A DNA stretch of 15,433 nt from Microbacteriaceae bacterium (lineage in GTDB: Bacteria; Actinomycetota; Actinomycetes; Actinomycetales; Microbacteriaceae), in contig CANGGA010000008.1 in assembly GCA_947453285.1 (NCBI GenBank), positions 1 through 15,433 of the forward strand. Reading direction: 5' to 3'. The translations under genes were made by a program, and so were the position numbers. The notes beneath the pieces are model-generated. The model was not told the origin of the DNA and ran no database searches. It worked only from the letters and a program-made list of their open reading frames with translations. Shown piece by piece: positions 7,165 through 14,657 of the stretch (the stretch's first letter is position 1; each line of letters starts with the position of its first letter).

Positions 7165-7560
7165 ATGGAAAACGTAATTCTTTTTGGTGCGCTCGGCATC
7201 ATGGTCGTGTTCATGTTTATGAACAACAAGAAGCGCAAGAAGGCTGCCGAAGACCTTCAGACCTCAATCAAGGTTGGCTCTTTCGTAATGCTCACTAGCG
7301 GTATCTATGGAACCGTAGCTGGATTCGAAGATGAGAAGGTAGTGCTTCAGACCGCTCCTGGAAGCAAGTTGCTAGTCAACAAGCTCGCAATTCGTCAGGT
7401 AGAGGCAGCAAAGCCTGCGGTCGCAAAGGCCGAAGCAACTAAGCCTGTTGTCGCTAAGAAGACTGTTGTTGCGGCAGCAAACAAGCCAGCTGCCAAGAAG
7501 CCGGTTGCTGCTAAGAAACCAGCGGCGAAAAAGCCTGCTGCTAAAAAAACCTCTAAGTAG
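7165..7560 (+). CDS. yajC: Preprotein translocase accessory subunit YajC
   Basis: Small single-span membrane protein of the SecDF-YajC complex, which associates with SecYEG. From the ATG it has 131 residues: a transmembrane helix at about 3-19, a basic stretch NNKKRKKAAEDLQ (20-32), and the YajC core with the SFVMLTSGIYGTVAGFEDE segment (39-57). After residue 80 the protein turns into an Ala/Lys/Pro/Val tail with repeated KPAAKK-type units, very basic and unstructured, on the cytoplasmic side; this makes it longer than a minimal YajC. The ATG was chosen over an in-frame TTG at 7144 because the latter would put a short basic extension before the membrane helix and sits inside the upstream hairpin's U-tract. 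A weak GGCAGG (about 7154-7159) precedes the start. secD begins 14 nt after the stop. Confidence 0.93.
   Translation: MENVILFGALGIMVVFMFMNNKKRKKAAEDLQTSIKVGSFVMLTSGIYGTVAGFEDEKVVLQTAPGSKLLVNKLAIRQVEAAKPAVAKAEATKPVVAKKTVVAAANKPAAKKPVAAKKPAAKKPAAKKTSK
7483..7548 (+). repeat. KPAA/AAKK low-complexity repeat encoding the YajC tail
   Basis: Residues 107-128 of YajC consist of degenerate copies of K-P-A/V-A-A-K-K. At the DNA level the copies use different synonymous codons, so this is a protein-level repeat rather than a simple DNA tandem array. The composition resembles the tails of linker histone-like bacterial proteins. Confidence 0.7.
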
Positions 7561-7574
7561 AACCAGGATTCATT

Positions 7575-9302
7575 GTGGCATCGTCAGTAACTAAGACCGC
7601 GCGCAAGCGACTTGCTTGGCTGCTCGTTTTAATCGTCGGCTTCGCGGGCATCATTGGCCTCGGAATGGCAACCAAAGCGACTGGCGCATCATTCGTGCCA
7701 CAACTTGCTCTCGACCTGCAGGGCGGAACCTCGATCATCCTTTCGCCGACCCTAGCCGATGGTCAAACCATTAAGCAGGAGCAGCTCGACCAGGCGGTTG
7801 CCATCATCCGTGCACGTGTCGACTCGACCGGTGTATCTGAGTCAACCGTTACCACCTCGGGAAACAACAACATCATTGTTGAAATCCCTGGTGTTCCTTC
7901 AGAGAGCACCCTTCAACTGATCAAGAGCAGCGCGAAGCTTGAGTTTCGTGCAGTTCTCGAAGCATCTGCGAGCAGCAGCGCGCAGGTAGGCGGATCTTCT
8001 GGCTCGAGTGCATCACCGAGCGCAACAACGCCAAGTGCCTCTAAGTCTGCAAGCGCAGCGCCAAGCCCTTCTGTGTCACCAACCGATGCGAGCGATTTGC
8101 ACTGGGTTAGCCCTGCAATTCAGGCTCAATTCGACGCACTTGATTGCACAAAGCAATTCCGTGCACCCGGACAAGTCGATGACCCAACTCAGCCACTTGT
8201 GACCTGTGACACCTATCGCTACCAGAAGTACATCCTCGGTCCAGTTGAAGTTGCAGGTGCAAACATCTCGAATGCAACCGCCGGCACAATCACTACCCAA
8301 ACTGGCGCAGCTACCAACGAATGGGCTGTAAACCTCGATTTCGATTCAAAGGGCACCGAGGCCTTCAGCGCGGTCACCTCACGCCTTTTTCCATTGGCAT
8401 CGCCACGCAACCAGTTCGCGGTAACCCTTGATGGCTATGTCATCACCGCACCACAAACTAACGCGGTCATCACTAATGGTTCTGCCCAGATCACCGGTAG
8501 TTTTACCAAGGATTCATCGAAGTCGCTAGCAGACCAGTTGAAGTATGGATCGCTTCCAATCGGTTTTGAGGTTCAAAGCCAAGAGAACATCTCGGCAACT
8601 CTCGGTAGCGAATCGCTCAAGAGCGGTTTGCTAGCCGGCCTGATCGGTCTGATCTTGGTAGTCATCTACTCGATGTTCCAATACCGTGCCCTAGCTTCGA
8701 TCACGATTGGTTCGTTGATCATCGCTGCAGTTTTGACCTACCTGTTGATTTCGATTCTTTCTTGGCGCCAGGGCTACCGACTCTCACTATCTGGTGTTGC
8801 CGGTTTGATCGTGGCCATCGGTATTACCGCCGACTCATTCATCGTTTACTTCGAGCGAGTTCGAGACGAACTGCGCGACGGACGCACGCTGAGTGCTGCG
8901 GTAGAAGCCGGTTGGCGCCGTGCAATTAGAACCATCCTTGTCTCGGATGGTGTGAGCTTGCTTGCGGCGATCGTCTTGTTCACCTTGACCGTGGGCAGCG
9001 TGAAGGGTTTTGCTTTTACTCTCGGATTGACAACTTTGGTTGACCTCGCGGTGGTGGCAATCTTCACTCACCCAATGTTGCAGATCATTGCGCAGGCAAA
9101 GTTCTTCAGCTCTGGCAACAAGTGGTCTGGCTTCGATGCCAAGGCGCTTGGCGGTCACGTCTATGTTGGGCGCGGCAAGTTTGAAGTGTCTGGCCGAGTT
9201 AGCGAAGCAAAGCGTGGCAAGGCTTCAAAAGAGGCAGAGAAGCGTCAAACCATTGCCGAGCGCAAGGCAACTAACAGCCAGGACAACGGAGGGCAGAACT
9301 AA
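7575..9302 (+). CDS. secD: Protein translocase subunit SecD
   Basis: RND-type membrane subunit that, with SecF, uses the proton gradient to help pull exported proteins through the Sec channel. The 575 residues have one N-terminal transmembrane helix (about 13-33), the family motif LDLQGG (46-51), a large external P1 domain, and five further helices between about 350 and 507. D420 in GITADSFIVYFER is the conserved acidic residue of the proton path. Between P1 halves lies a Ser/Ala/Pro/Thr-rich linker (about 129-172), then two external cysteines, C191 and C211, that could form a disulphide; both features are, to my recollection, usual in actinobacterial SecD. A basic, charged tail follows the last helix. 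The GTG start has AGGA at 7565-7568. The stop overlaps the secF start by one base (TAATG). Confidence 0.97.
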   Translation: MASSVTKTARKRLAWLLVLIVGFAGIIGLGMATKATGASFVPQLALDLQGGTSIILSPTLADGQTIKQEQLDQAVAIIRARVDSTGVSESTVTTSGNNNIIVEIPGVPSESTLQLIKSSAKLEFRAVLEASASSSAQVGGSSGSSASPSATTPSASKSASAAPSPSVSPTDASDLHWVSPAIQAQFDALDCTKQFRAPGQVDDPTQPLVTCDTYRYQKYILGPVEVAGANISNATAGTITTQTGAATNEWAVNLDFDSKGTEAFSAVTSRLFPLASPRNQFAVTLDGYVITAPQTNAVITNGSAQITGSFTKDSSKSLADQLKYGSLPIGFEVQSQENISATLGSESLKSGLLAGLIGLILVVIYSMFQYRALASITIGSLIIAAVLTYLLISILSWRQGYRLSLSGVAGLIVAIGITADSFIVYFERVRDELRDGRTLSAAVEAGWRRAIRTILVSDGVSLLAAIVLFTLTVGSVKGFAFTLGLTTLVDLAVVAIFTHPMLQIIAQAKFFSSGNKWSGFDAKALGGHVYVGRGKFEVSGRVSEAKRGKASKEAEKRQTIAERKATNSQDNGGQN

Positions 9303-10273
9303 TGTCAAAGTTCAGCGACCTAGGTAACGACCTATACACCGGCAAGCGCTCGATTGACTTCATCGGCAAGCGCAAGGTGTTCTACATCATCGCAGCCGTA
9401 ATGATTGCTCTTGCCATTGCTCTGCCTACTGCTCGTGGTGGATTCAACTTCGGAATCGAATTTAAGGGTGGAGCAGAATTTCGCGTTAGTGGAATTTCTC
9501 AGAGTGACCAAAACAAGGCCGTCGACGCTGTTCACAGCGTTGTGGCGAGCTCGAACCCGACCGTTACCGCGGTGGGCACCGACGCTATTCGCATTCAGAC
9601 CGAGAAACTCGACCCAACACAGTCAGAGGCTGTTCGCGTTGCTCTCGCTAACGCCTATGGGGTCAACTCATCTTCTGTGGCTAGTTCGTTCATTGGGGCG
9701 AACTGGGGAGCAGACATCACGAGCAAGGCCTTCTATGGTCTTATCGTTTTCGTCGTGCTAGCCGCCATCCTGATGGCCATCTACTTCAGAACGCTGAAGA
9801 TGTCGCTCGCTGCAATAATCGCGCTTCTGCACGACTTGGTTATTACCGCCGGTGTTTACGGAGCCCTAGGTTTCGAGGTAACGCCAGCTGCCGTGATCGG
9901 TTTCTTGACCATCCTCGGTTACTCGCTCTATGACACCGTTGTGGTTTTCGACAAGATTCGCGAGAACACTTTTGAGGTTGAGTTCAGCGAGAGCACAACA
10001 TTCGCTGAGCGTGTGAACTTAGCCATCAACCAGACCTTGGTGCGTTCGATTAACACCTCGGTGGTTGCCGTTCTTCCGGTTGCCTCGATCTTGTTTATTG
10101 GTGCAGTCTTGCTCGGTGCAGGCACCTTGCGCGACATCGCTCTAGCGCTATTCATTGGAATCATCGTTGGAACCTACTCAACGATCTTCATCGCAGCGCC
10201 GGTGTATTCGAACCTGCGCGAGGGTGAAGCCAAGTACGCCAAGGCAACCGAGAAGGTTCTAGCTTCTCGCTAA
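9302..10273 (+). CDS. secF: Protein translocase subunit SecF
   Basis: Partner of SecD in the SecDF motor. The 323 residues hold an N-terminal transmembrane helix (about 26-43), the family motif FGIEFKGG (50-57), a short external P4 domain (about 58-138), and five helices from about 143 to 300. D211 in GYSLYDTVVVFDKIREN and R249 in LVRSINTS correspond to the residues implicated in proton transfer in SecF. The ATG overlaps the secD stop by one base and has a strong GGAGGG at 9288-9293. Separate secD and secF genes are normal for actinobacteria. After the stop there is no apt gene; rel begins 41 nt downstream. Confidence 0.97.
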   Translation: MSKFSDLGNDLYTGKRSIDFIGKRKVFYIIAAVMIALAIALPTARGGFNFGIEFKGGAEFRVSGISQSDQNKAVDAVHSVVASSNPTVTAVGTDAIRIQTEKLDPTQSEAVRVALANAYGVNSSSVASSFIGANWGADITSKAFYGLIVFVVLAAILMAIYFRTLKMSLAAIIALLHDLVITAGVYGALGFEVTPAAVIGFLTILGYSLYDTVVVFDKIRENTFEVEFSESTTFAERVNLAINQTLVRSINTSVVAVLPVASILFIGAVLLGAGTLRDIALALFIGIIVGTYSTIFIAAPVYSNLREGEAKYAKATEKVLASR

Positions 10274-10296
10274 GCCTGGCAATGCGCTTGGTAGTC

Positions 10297-10313
10297 TTGG
10301 CTTAAGGAGCCAG
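10297..10313 (+). promoter_or_regulatory. Small hairpin enclosing the rel Shine-Dalgarno
   Basis: TTGGCT (10297-10302) can pair with AGCCAG (10308-10313), five Watson-Crick pairs plus one G-U, around a TAAGG loop. The Shine-Dalgarno AAGGAG (10304-10309) is thus partly in the loop and partly in the stem, 5 nt before the GTG. An alternative pairing, TAAGCC (10271-10276) with GGCTTA (10299-10304), would open the hairpin. The ribosome binding site is certain; regulation is speculative. Confidence 0.35.
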
Positions 10314-10314
10314 T

Positions 10315-12564
10315 GTGACAGACCAAACGCCAACCAGCAGCATAAGCACCCTCAAGGGCATGCTGCCGAGAATCTTCTCGAAGTATGGCGCTTACACGGC
10401 TGAAGTAACTGAGATTCTTCGCGTGGTCAAGCTGAATCACCCGAAGGCCGACTACTCGATCATTGAGAGAGCCTTTCTCGTTGCAGAGGAGGCGCACCGT
10501 GAGCAAAAACGCAAGAGCGGTGAGCCTTACATAACCCACCCGCTTGCTGTCACCCAGATTCTTGCAGAATTGGGTATCGGCCCAATTACCCTTGCGGCCG
10601 CTCTGCTTCACGACACCGTAGAAGACACCGATTACAAACTGGATCAACTCGAGCGCGATTTCGGCGCAGAGGTTGCCATGCTCGTCGATGGTGTCACCAA
10701 GCTCGACAAGGTGAAATACGGAGACCACGCCCAGGCCGAAACCGTGCGCAAAATGGTCGTCGCGATGTCGAGAGACATCCGTGTGCTCGTGATCAAACTC
10801 GCTGACCGGTTGCATAACGCCCGCACCTGGGGTTTTGTGCCAATCGAGTCGGCGAGGCGCAAGGCGCAAGAGACCCTCGAAATATATGCGCCGCTGGCTC
10901 ATCGACTAGGCATAAGCACCATCAAGTGGGAGCTTGAAGATATTTCGTTCTCAGTTCTCTATCCGAAGGTCTACGAAGAGATTGTCAACCTGGTCTCGCA
11001 ACGGGCGCCACAGCGAGAACAATTCATCGAATCGATAATTGGCGAGATTGAAGAAGATCTTCGTGAAAGCAAAATCAAGGGCAACGTTGCCGGTCGACCA
11101 AAGCAGTACTACTCGATCTATCAAAAGATGGTGGTTAGGGGCCGTGAGTTCGACGACATCTATGACCTAGTCGGCATCCGTGTTTTGGTTGCTTCGATTC
11201 GCGACTGCTACGCGGTTCTCGGTGCTATTCACGCCCGTTGGAACCCGGTGCCTGGGCGCTTCAAAGATTACATTGCCATGCCGAAATTCAACCTGTATCA
11301 GTCGCTGCACACGACTGTGATGGGGCCAAAGGGTCGCACGGTCGAGATTCAGATTCGCACAAACGAAATGCATCAGCGAGCCGAATACGGTGTCGCTGCT
11401 CACTGGAAGTACAAGGAGCAATCTGGCACTAGCGGTGAAGTCGCCGACGAAGACCTAACCTGGTTGAAGCACCTCACAGACTGGCAAGCCGAAACCCAAG
11501 ACCCAAGTGAATTCTTAGACTCGCTGCGCTTCGAAATCGGTGCAAAAGAGGTCTATGTCTTCACACCAAAGGGCAAGGTGATTGGCCTAACTGGTGGAGC
11601 CACTCCGGTCGACTTCGCCTATGCAGTGCACACGGATGTTGGTCACAGAACTATGGGTGCCAAGGTGAATGGCCGACTGGTTCCGCTTGAAACTCCGTTG
11701 AACTCGGGCGATGTTGTCGAAATCTTCACGAGCAAATCGCTAGAGGCCAGCCCATCAAAAGACTGGCTGAATTTCGTTAAGAGCCCGAGAGCCAGAGCCA
11801 AAATCAAGCAGTGGTTCAGCGCCGAGCGTCGCGAAGATGCGATCGAGCAGGGCAAGGAATCAATCGCTAAGGCGATGCGCAAGCACAACCTGCCGCTGCA
11901 AAAAATGATGTCGGGGGAGTCGTTGCTGAGCCTCGCTCAAGATCTCAGATTTGCCGACGTCGAAGCCCTATATGCAGCGGTCGGTGAAGGTCACATTTCA
12001 TCGCAACAGGTTGTCGAGAAACTCACCGCGTCGCTTGCTACAGACTCTGACGCCGCAGAAGCAGTTTTCGAATTGCCGACCAAACCGAGAACTGTAAACC
12101 GCGAGCGTCAAAACTCCGCGGGAATTCTGGTCAAGGGTGATGCTGATGTAATGGCAAAACTTGCTCGTTGTTGCACGCCTGTGCCTGGCGACGAGATTCT
12201 TGGCTTCGTTACCCGCGGTAGCGGAGTTTCTGTGCACCGCACCGATTGCAAGAATGCGGATCAGCTCAAGCTCGAACCAGAACGAATTATGGATGTTTCT
12301 TGGGCGCCAAACTCTAAATCGTTGTTCTTGGTTCAAATTCAAATCGAAGCGCTCGACCGCGGTGGACTGCTCAGCGACGTAACCCGCGTGCTCAGCGAGC
12401 ACCACGTGAATATTCTTTCTGCTTCGGTATCGACTCGAAGCGACAGAGTCGCGCTCAGTCGCTTTGTCTTTGAAATGGGAGACTCAAACACTCTCGAGCA
12501 CCTTTTGAACGCCGTGAGACGAATCGAAGCCGTCTATGACGTCTATCGCGTCAACAACGGTTAA
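10315..12564 (+). CDS. relA: Bifunctional (p)ppGpp synthetase/hydrolase Rel
   Basis: Stringent-response enzyme that makes (p)ppGpp from GTP/GDP and ATP on starved ribosomes and also degrades it. The 749 residues follow the long RSH layout: an HD hydrolase domain (about 45-200; H75, H99-D100, and D166 in KLADRLHNAR), a synthetase domain (about 255-370) with RFKDY at 315-319, a TGS domain (412-473), a helical region, a zinc-finger/RIS segment with C619-C620 and H641/C645, and a C-terminal ACT domain (about 672-748). The intact HD residues and the RFKD rather than EXDD form indicate both activities, as in single-copy actinobacterial Rel. The GTG start is fixed by AAGGAG at 10304-10309. It ends 5 nt from the stop of the convergent DUF349 gene. 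No second RSH gene is in the window. Confidence 0.97.
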   Translation: MTDQTPTSSISTLKGMLPRIFSKYGAYTAEVTEILRVVKLNHPKADYSIIERAFLVAEEAHREQKRKSGEPYITHPLAVTQILAELGIGPITLAAALLHDTVEDTDYKLDQLERDFGAEVAMLVDGVTKLDKVKYGDHAQAETVRKMVVAMSRDIRVLVIKLADRLHNARTWGFVPIESARRKAQETLEIYAPLAHRLGISTIKWELEDISFSVLYPKVYEEIVNLVSQRAPQREQFIESIIGEIEEDLRESKIKGNVAGRPKQYYSIYQKMVVRGREFDDIYDLVGIRVLVASIRDCYAVLGAIHARWNPVPGRFKDYIAMPKFNLYQSLHTTVMGPKGRTVEIQIRTNEMHQRAEYGVAAHWKYKEQSGTSGEVADEDLTWLKHLTDWQAETQDPSEFLDSLRFEIGAKEVYVFTPKGKVIGLTGGATPVDFAYAVHTDVGHRTMGAKVNGRLVPLETPLNSGDVVEIFTSKSLEASPSKDWLNFVKSPRARAKIKQWFSAERREDAIEQGKESIAKAMRKHNLPLQKMMSGESLLSLAQDLRFADVEALYAAVGEGHISSQQVVEKLTASLATDSDAAEAVFELPTKPRTVNRERQNSAGILVKGDADVMAKLARCCTPVPGDEILGFVTRGSGVSVHRTDCKNADQLKLEPERIMDVSWAPNSKSLFLVQIQIEALDRGGLLSDVTRVLSEHHVNILSASVSTRSDRVALSRFVFEMGDSNTLEHLLNAVRRIEAVYDVYRVNNG

Positions 12565-12569
12565 TCGAA

Positions 12570-13802
12570 CTAGTTAGCGGCTGCTCTAACGGTTTCTAGC
12601 CAAGCCTTGCGTGCGCTCAGGGCCTCGGTGGCATCCTTGATCTTCTTATCGTTCTTAGATGCGGTGGCTGCGGCCAGCTCGGCCTCTAGTTTCTTTATTG
12701 AGTCTTCGAGCTGGTTAATGACCGAGTTGCTTCTGTCGATAGATGCAGGATCTGTCTTGCGCCAGTGGTCTTGCTCGGCGTTTCTAACCTTGCTCTCGAT
12801 TGCGCGAAGCTTTTCTTCGACTTCTCTGATCTTGTCTTTTGGAACCTTGCCAATCTTTTCCCACTTCTTCTGAAGCTCGAGCAGTGATCGCTTAGCCTCA
12901 TCGAGTCCCTTGGCAGGGTCGATAGATGAATAGGTTTTGAGCAACTCAATCTTGGCCGCGAGGTTTTGTGACTGTTCGCCTGACTCGGCAACCGCTGTTA
13001 CCTGTCGCGCAGAGTAGATGGTGTCGCCGGCTGCCTTGAAGCGAGCCCACAGTGCATCGTCAGACTTTCCTGGTGTGCGGCCAGATGCCTTCCAGGCATC
13101 GAGGAGCTTTCGGTATTCGGCAATGGAATCTGAACCGGCTGACGCTAGCTTCTCGGCAGACTCAACAATCTCATTCTTCTTGGCTCGAACTGCCTTGTTG
13201 TTTGAATCGAGTGATGCAAAGTATGCGCGCTTGTTGGTTTCGAACTTGGTGCGAGCAACCGAAAAACGCTTCCAGATTGGATCTGCCTCAGACTTGGCGA
13301 TCTTCGGCCCAGACTTCTGAGCGGCCTGCCACTCTTCGAATAGCTTTGCGAATTTTTCTGCAGATTGCTTCCATTGGGTCTTTGCCGCGTCTTGGTTAGC
13401 GATGGCCTCTGCAGCTGCTGCAAGGTCGTTGCGCTTGGCTAATGCTGCTGCGATTGCTTCTTTGTTTGCCTCGGCCTTTAGCGTTCCTAGCTCTGCGATT
13501 TTTGGTGCGAGGGCCTCTACTCGGCTGCGCAATGAGTTCAAGTCGCCAACGGCGTTCGGCTCGGTGAGATCTGCTGCAAGCTTTGATGCCTGCCTTGGCA
13601 AGTTTGCTGCGTCGATCTTGTTCTTGACTCTTTGCTCGAGAATGCGAACCTGCGCCTCAAGATCAGCAAACTTGCGCTCAAAGAAAGCCATTGCCTCATC
13701 AGCGGAAACGTTCGGGTATTGACCGACCTTACGCTCAGAGCCAAGCTCAAGAACGTAAACGTTGTTTTCTGCGTCTACACGGCCGAATTTGATTGCTGAC
13801 AT
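12570..13802 (-). CDS. DUF349 repeat protein of unknown function
   Basis: A 410-residue soluble protein with no signal peptide or membrane helix. Its body is almost entirely predicted helix, rich in Ala, Lys and Glu. Three degenerate copies of the DUF349 unit can be seen, each with a tryptophan-centred helix: LFEEWQAAQKSGP with IWKRF (about 141-195), LLDAWKASGRTPG with LWARF (about 215-265), and ELQKKWEKIGKVPK (about 300-345). A long coiled-coil-like segment (about 40-135) precedes them, and another ends the protein. The N-terminal FGRVDAENNVYVLELGSERKVGQYP looks like a small beta domain. The start ATG has AAGGAG (13814-13809) 6 nt upstream. It follows the cyclophilin gene by 46 nt with no visible promoter, so they are probably one operon, and it converges on rel. 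I recall the same rel-DUF349-isomerase grouping in other actinobacteria; the function is not known to me. Confidence 0.9.
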   Translation of the reverse strand: MSAIKFGRVDAENNVYVLELGSERKVGQYPNVSADEAMAFFERKFADLEAQVRILEQRVKNKIDAANLPRQASKLAADLTEPNAVGDLNSLRSRVEALAPKIAELGTLKAEANKEAIAAALAKRNDLAAAAEAIANQDAAKTQWKQSAEKFAKLFEEWQAAQKSGPKIAKSEADPIWKRFSVARTKFETNKRAYFASLDSNNKAVRAKKNEIVESAEKLASAGSDSIAEYRKLLDAWKASGRTPGKSDDALWARFKAAGDTIYSARQVTAVAESGEQSQNLAAKIELLKTYSSIDPAKGLDEAKRSLLELQKKWEKIGKVPKDKIREVEEKLRAIESKVRNAEQDHWRKTDPASIDRSNSVINQLEDSIKKLEAELAAATASKNDKKIKDATEALSARKAWLETVRAAAN

Positions 13803-13848
13803 GGGTAGCTCCTTTTGCTATACGCGATTGCGTTCGTTTGCGATTTGA

Positions 13849-14649
13849 TTAGTTTAGAACGATGTTGCCGAGCTTCGTTTCGACGGCCGGTTTGCCATCG
13901 GTCTTTTTCGCCGAACCCGCGGCTACTCCAGCCTTGGTAATCGACTCAAGCCCAGATATTCCTGAGGTGATCTCGCCGAATACGGTGTAGTCAGGCAAGA
14001 GCGGAGAATCTGCGTAAACGATGAAGAATTGAGATCCATTCGTATATGCGCCACCCGAATTCGCCATCGCGAGCACGCCACGCTTATAGACGGCCGTGCC
14101 GGCTGCTGTTGCCGGTGGAGCATTCTCGATAGGTCCGAACGAATAACCTGGACCACCGGTTCCATCGCCGCTTGGGTCGCCGCACTGCAAAACATAAAGA
14201 CCAGATGTGGTCAATCGGTGACAGCTGAGTCCCTTATAAAAGCCCTTCTTTGAAAGACTGATGAAGTTGGCGGTGGCCTGAGGGGCCTTGTCGCCGAAAA
14301 GTTTGATTCCGAGTGAAGCCTTGTTTACCTGCATGGTGCCGTTCCATTCGCGGTTCTCTGCAAGCGATGCAGCCGGAACGAGTGGACCATTGGTCTGTGC
14401 GGCCTCCGGGGTTGGCGAAGCAGAAGCTGAAGCACTCGAAGTTGGCTTAGCGTCTGGGTGAATCGCCGAATAGCCAAACTGGGCACCAACAGCAATCGCT
14501 AGTGCAACGAAACCCGCGACTAGAGCTAGGCGATTGTCTTTGCTGCCTCGCTTTTGATCGATGGCATGTTGCCTCTGCTTTTCCTCATACTGAGCAAGTT
14601 TGTTGCTAGTGCTGCTGTAAAGGTTCTGCTGCTTCTTCTTTGATGCCAA
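13849..14649 (-). CDS. Membrane-anchored cyclophilin-type peptidyl-prolyl cis-trans isomerase
   Basis: Predicted to catalyse proline cis-trans isomerisation, probably helping exported proteins fold outside the membrane. The 266 residues comprise a basic cytoplasmic N-terminus (1-40), one transmembrane helix (about 41-59), a Ser/Ala/Pro linker (about 67-85), and an external cyclophilin domain (about 100-266). Domain landmarks are CHRLT with the catalytic arginine R145, VLQCGDPSGDGTGGPGYSF (153-171) with Q155, and GVLAMANSGG followed by NGSQFFIVY (191-212). The tryptophan often found near the active site is replaced by leucine in SPLLPDY. The start was set at the inner TTG, giving MASKKKQQ, because GGAGGA (14659-14654) lies 4 nt upstream; a TTG 12 nt further up would overlap that site. 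It heads a likely operon with the DUF349 gene and is divergent from rarA. Confidence 0.92.
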   Translation of the reverse strand: MASKKKQQNLYSSTSNKLAQYEEKQRQHAIDQKRGSKDNRLALVAGFVALAIAVGAQFGYSAIHPDAKPTSSASASASPTPEAAQTNGPLVPAASLAENREWNGTMQVNKASLGIKLFGDKAPQATANFISLSKKGFYKGLSCHRLTTSGLYVLQCGDPSGDGTGGPGYSFGPIENAPPATAAGTAVYKRGVLAMANSGGAYTNGSQFFIVYADSPLLPDYTVFGEITSGISGLESITKAGVAAGSAKKTDGKPAVETKLGNIVLN

Positions 14650-14657
14650 GACGTCCT

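Noticed and set aside
10270..10902. A 210-codon open frame on the - strand across the secF-rel junction.
   Set aside because: It is antisense to the rel HD domain, whose translation is strongly conserved; the - strand product shows no recognisable motif, is His/Leu/Val-rich in an unpatterned way, and has no Shine-Dalgarno.
11998..12405. A 135-codon open frame on the - strand inside rel.
   Set aside because: It lies wholly antisense to the rel zinc-finger and ACT region, has no ribosome binding site or motif, and is a typical shadow frame.
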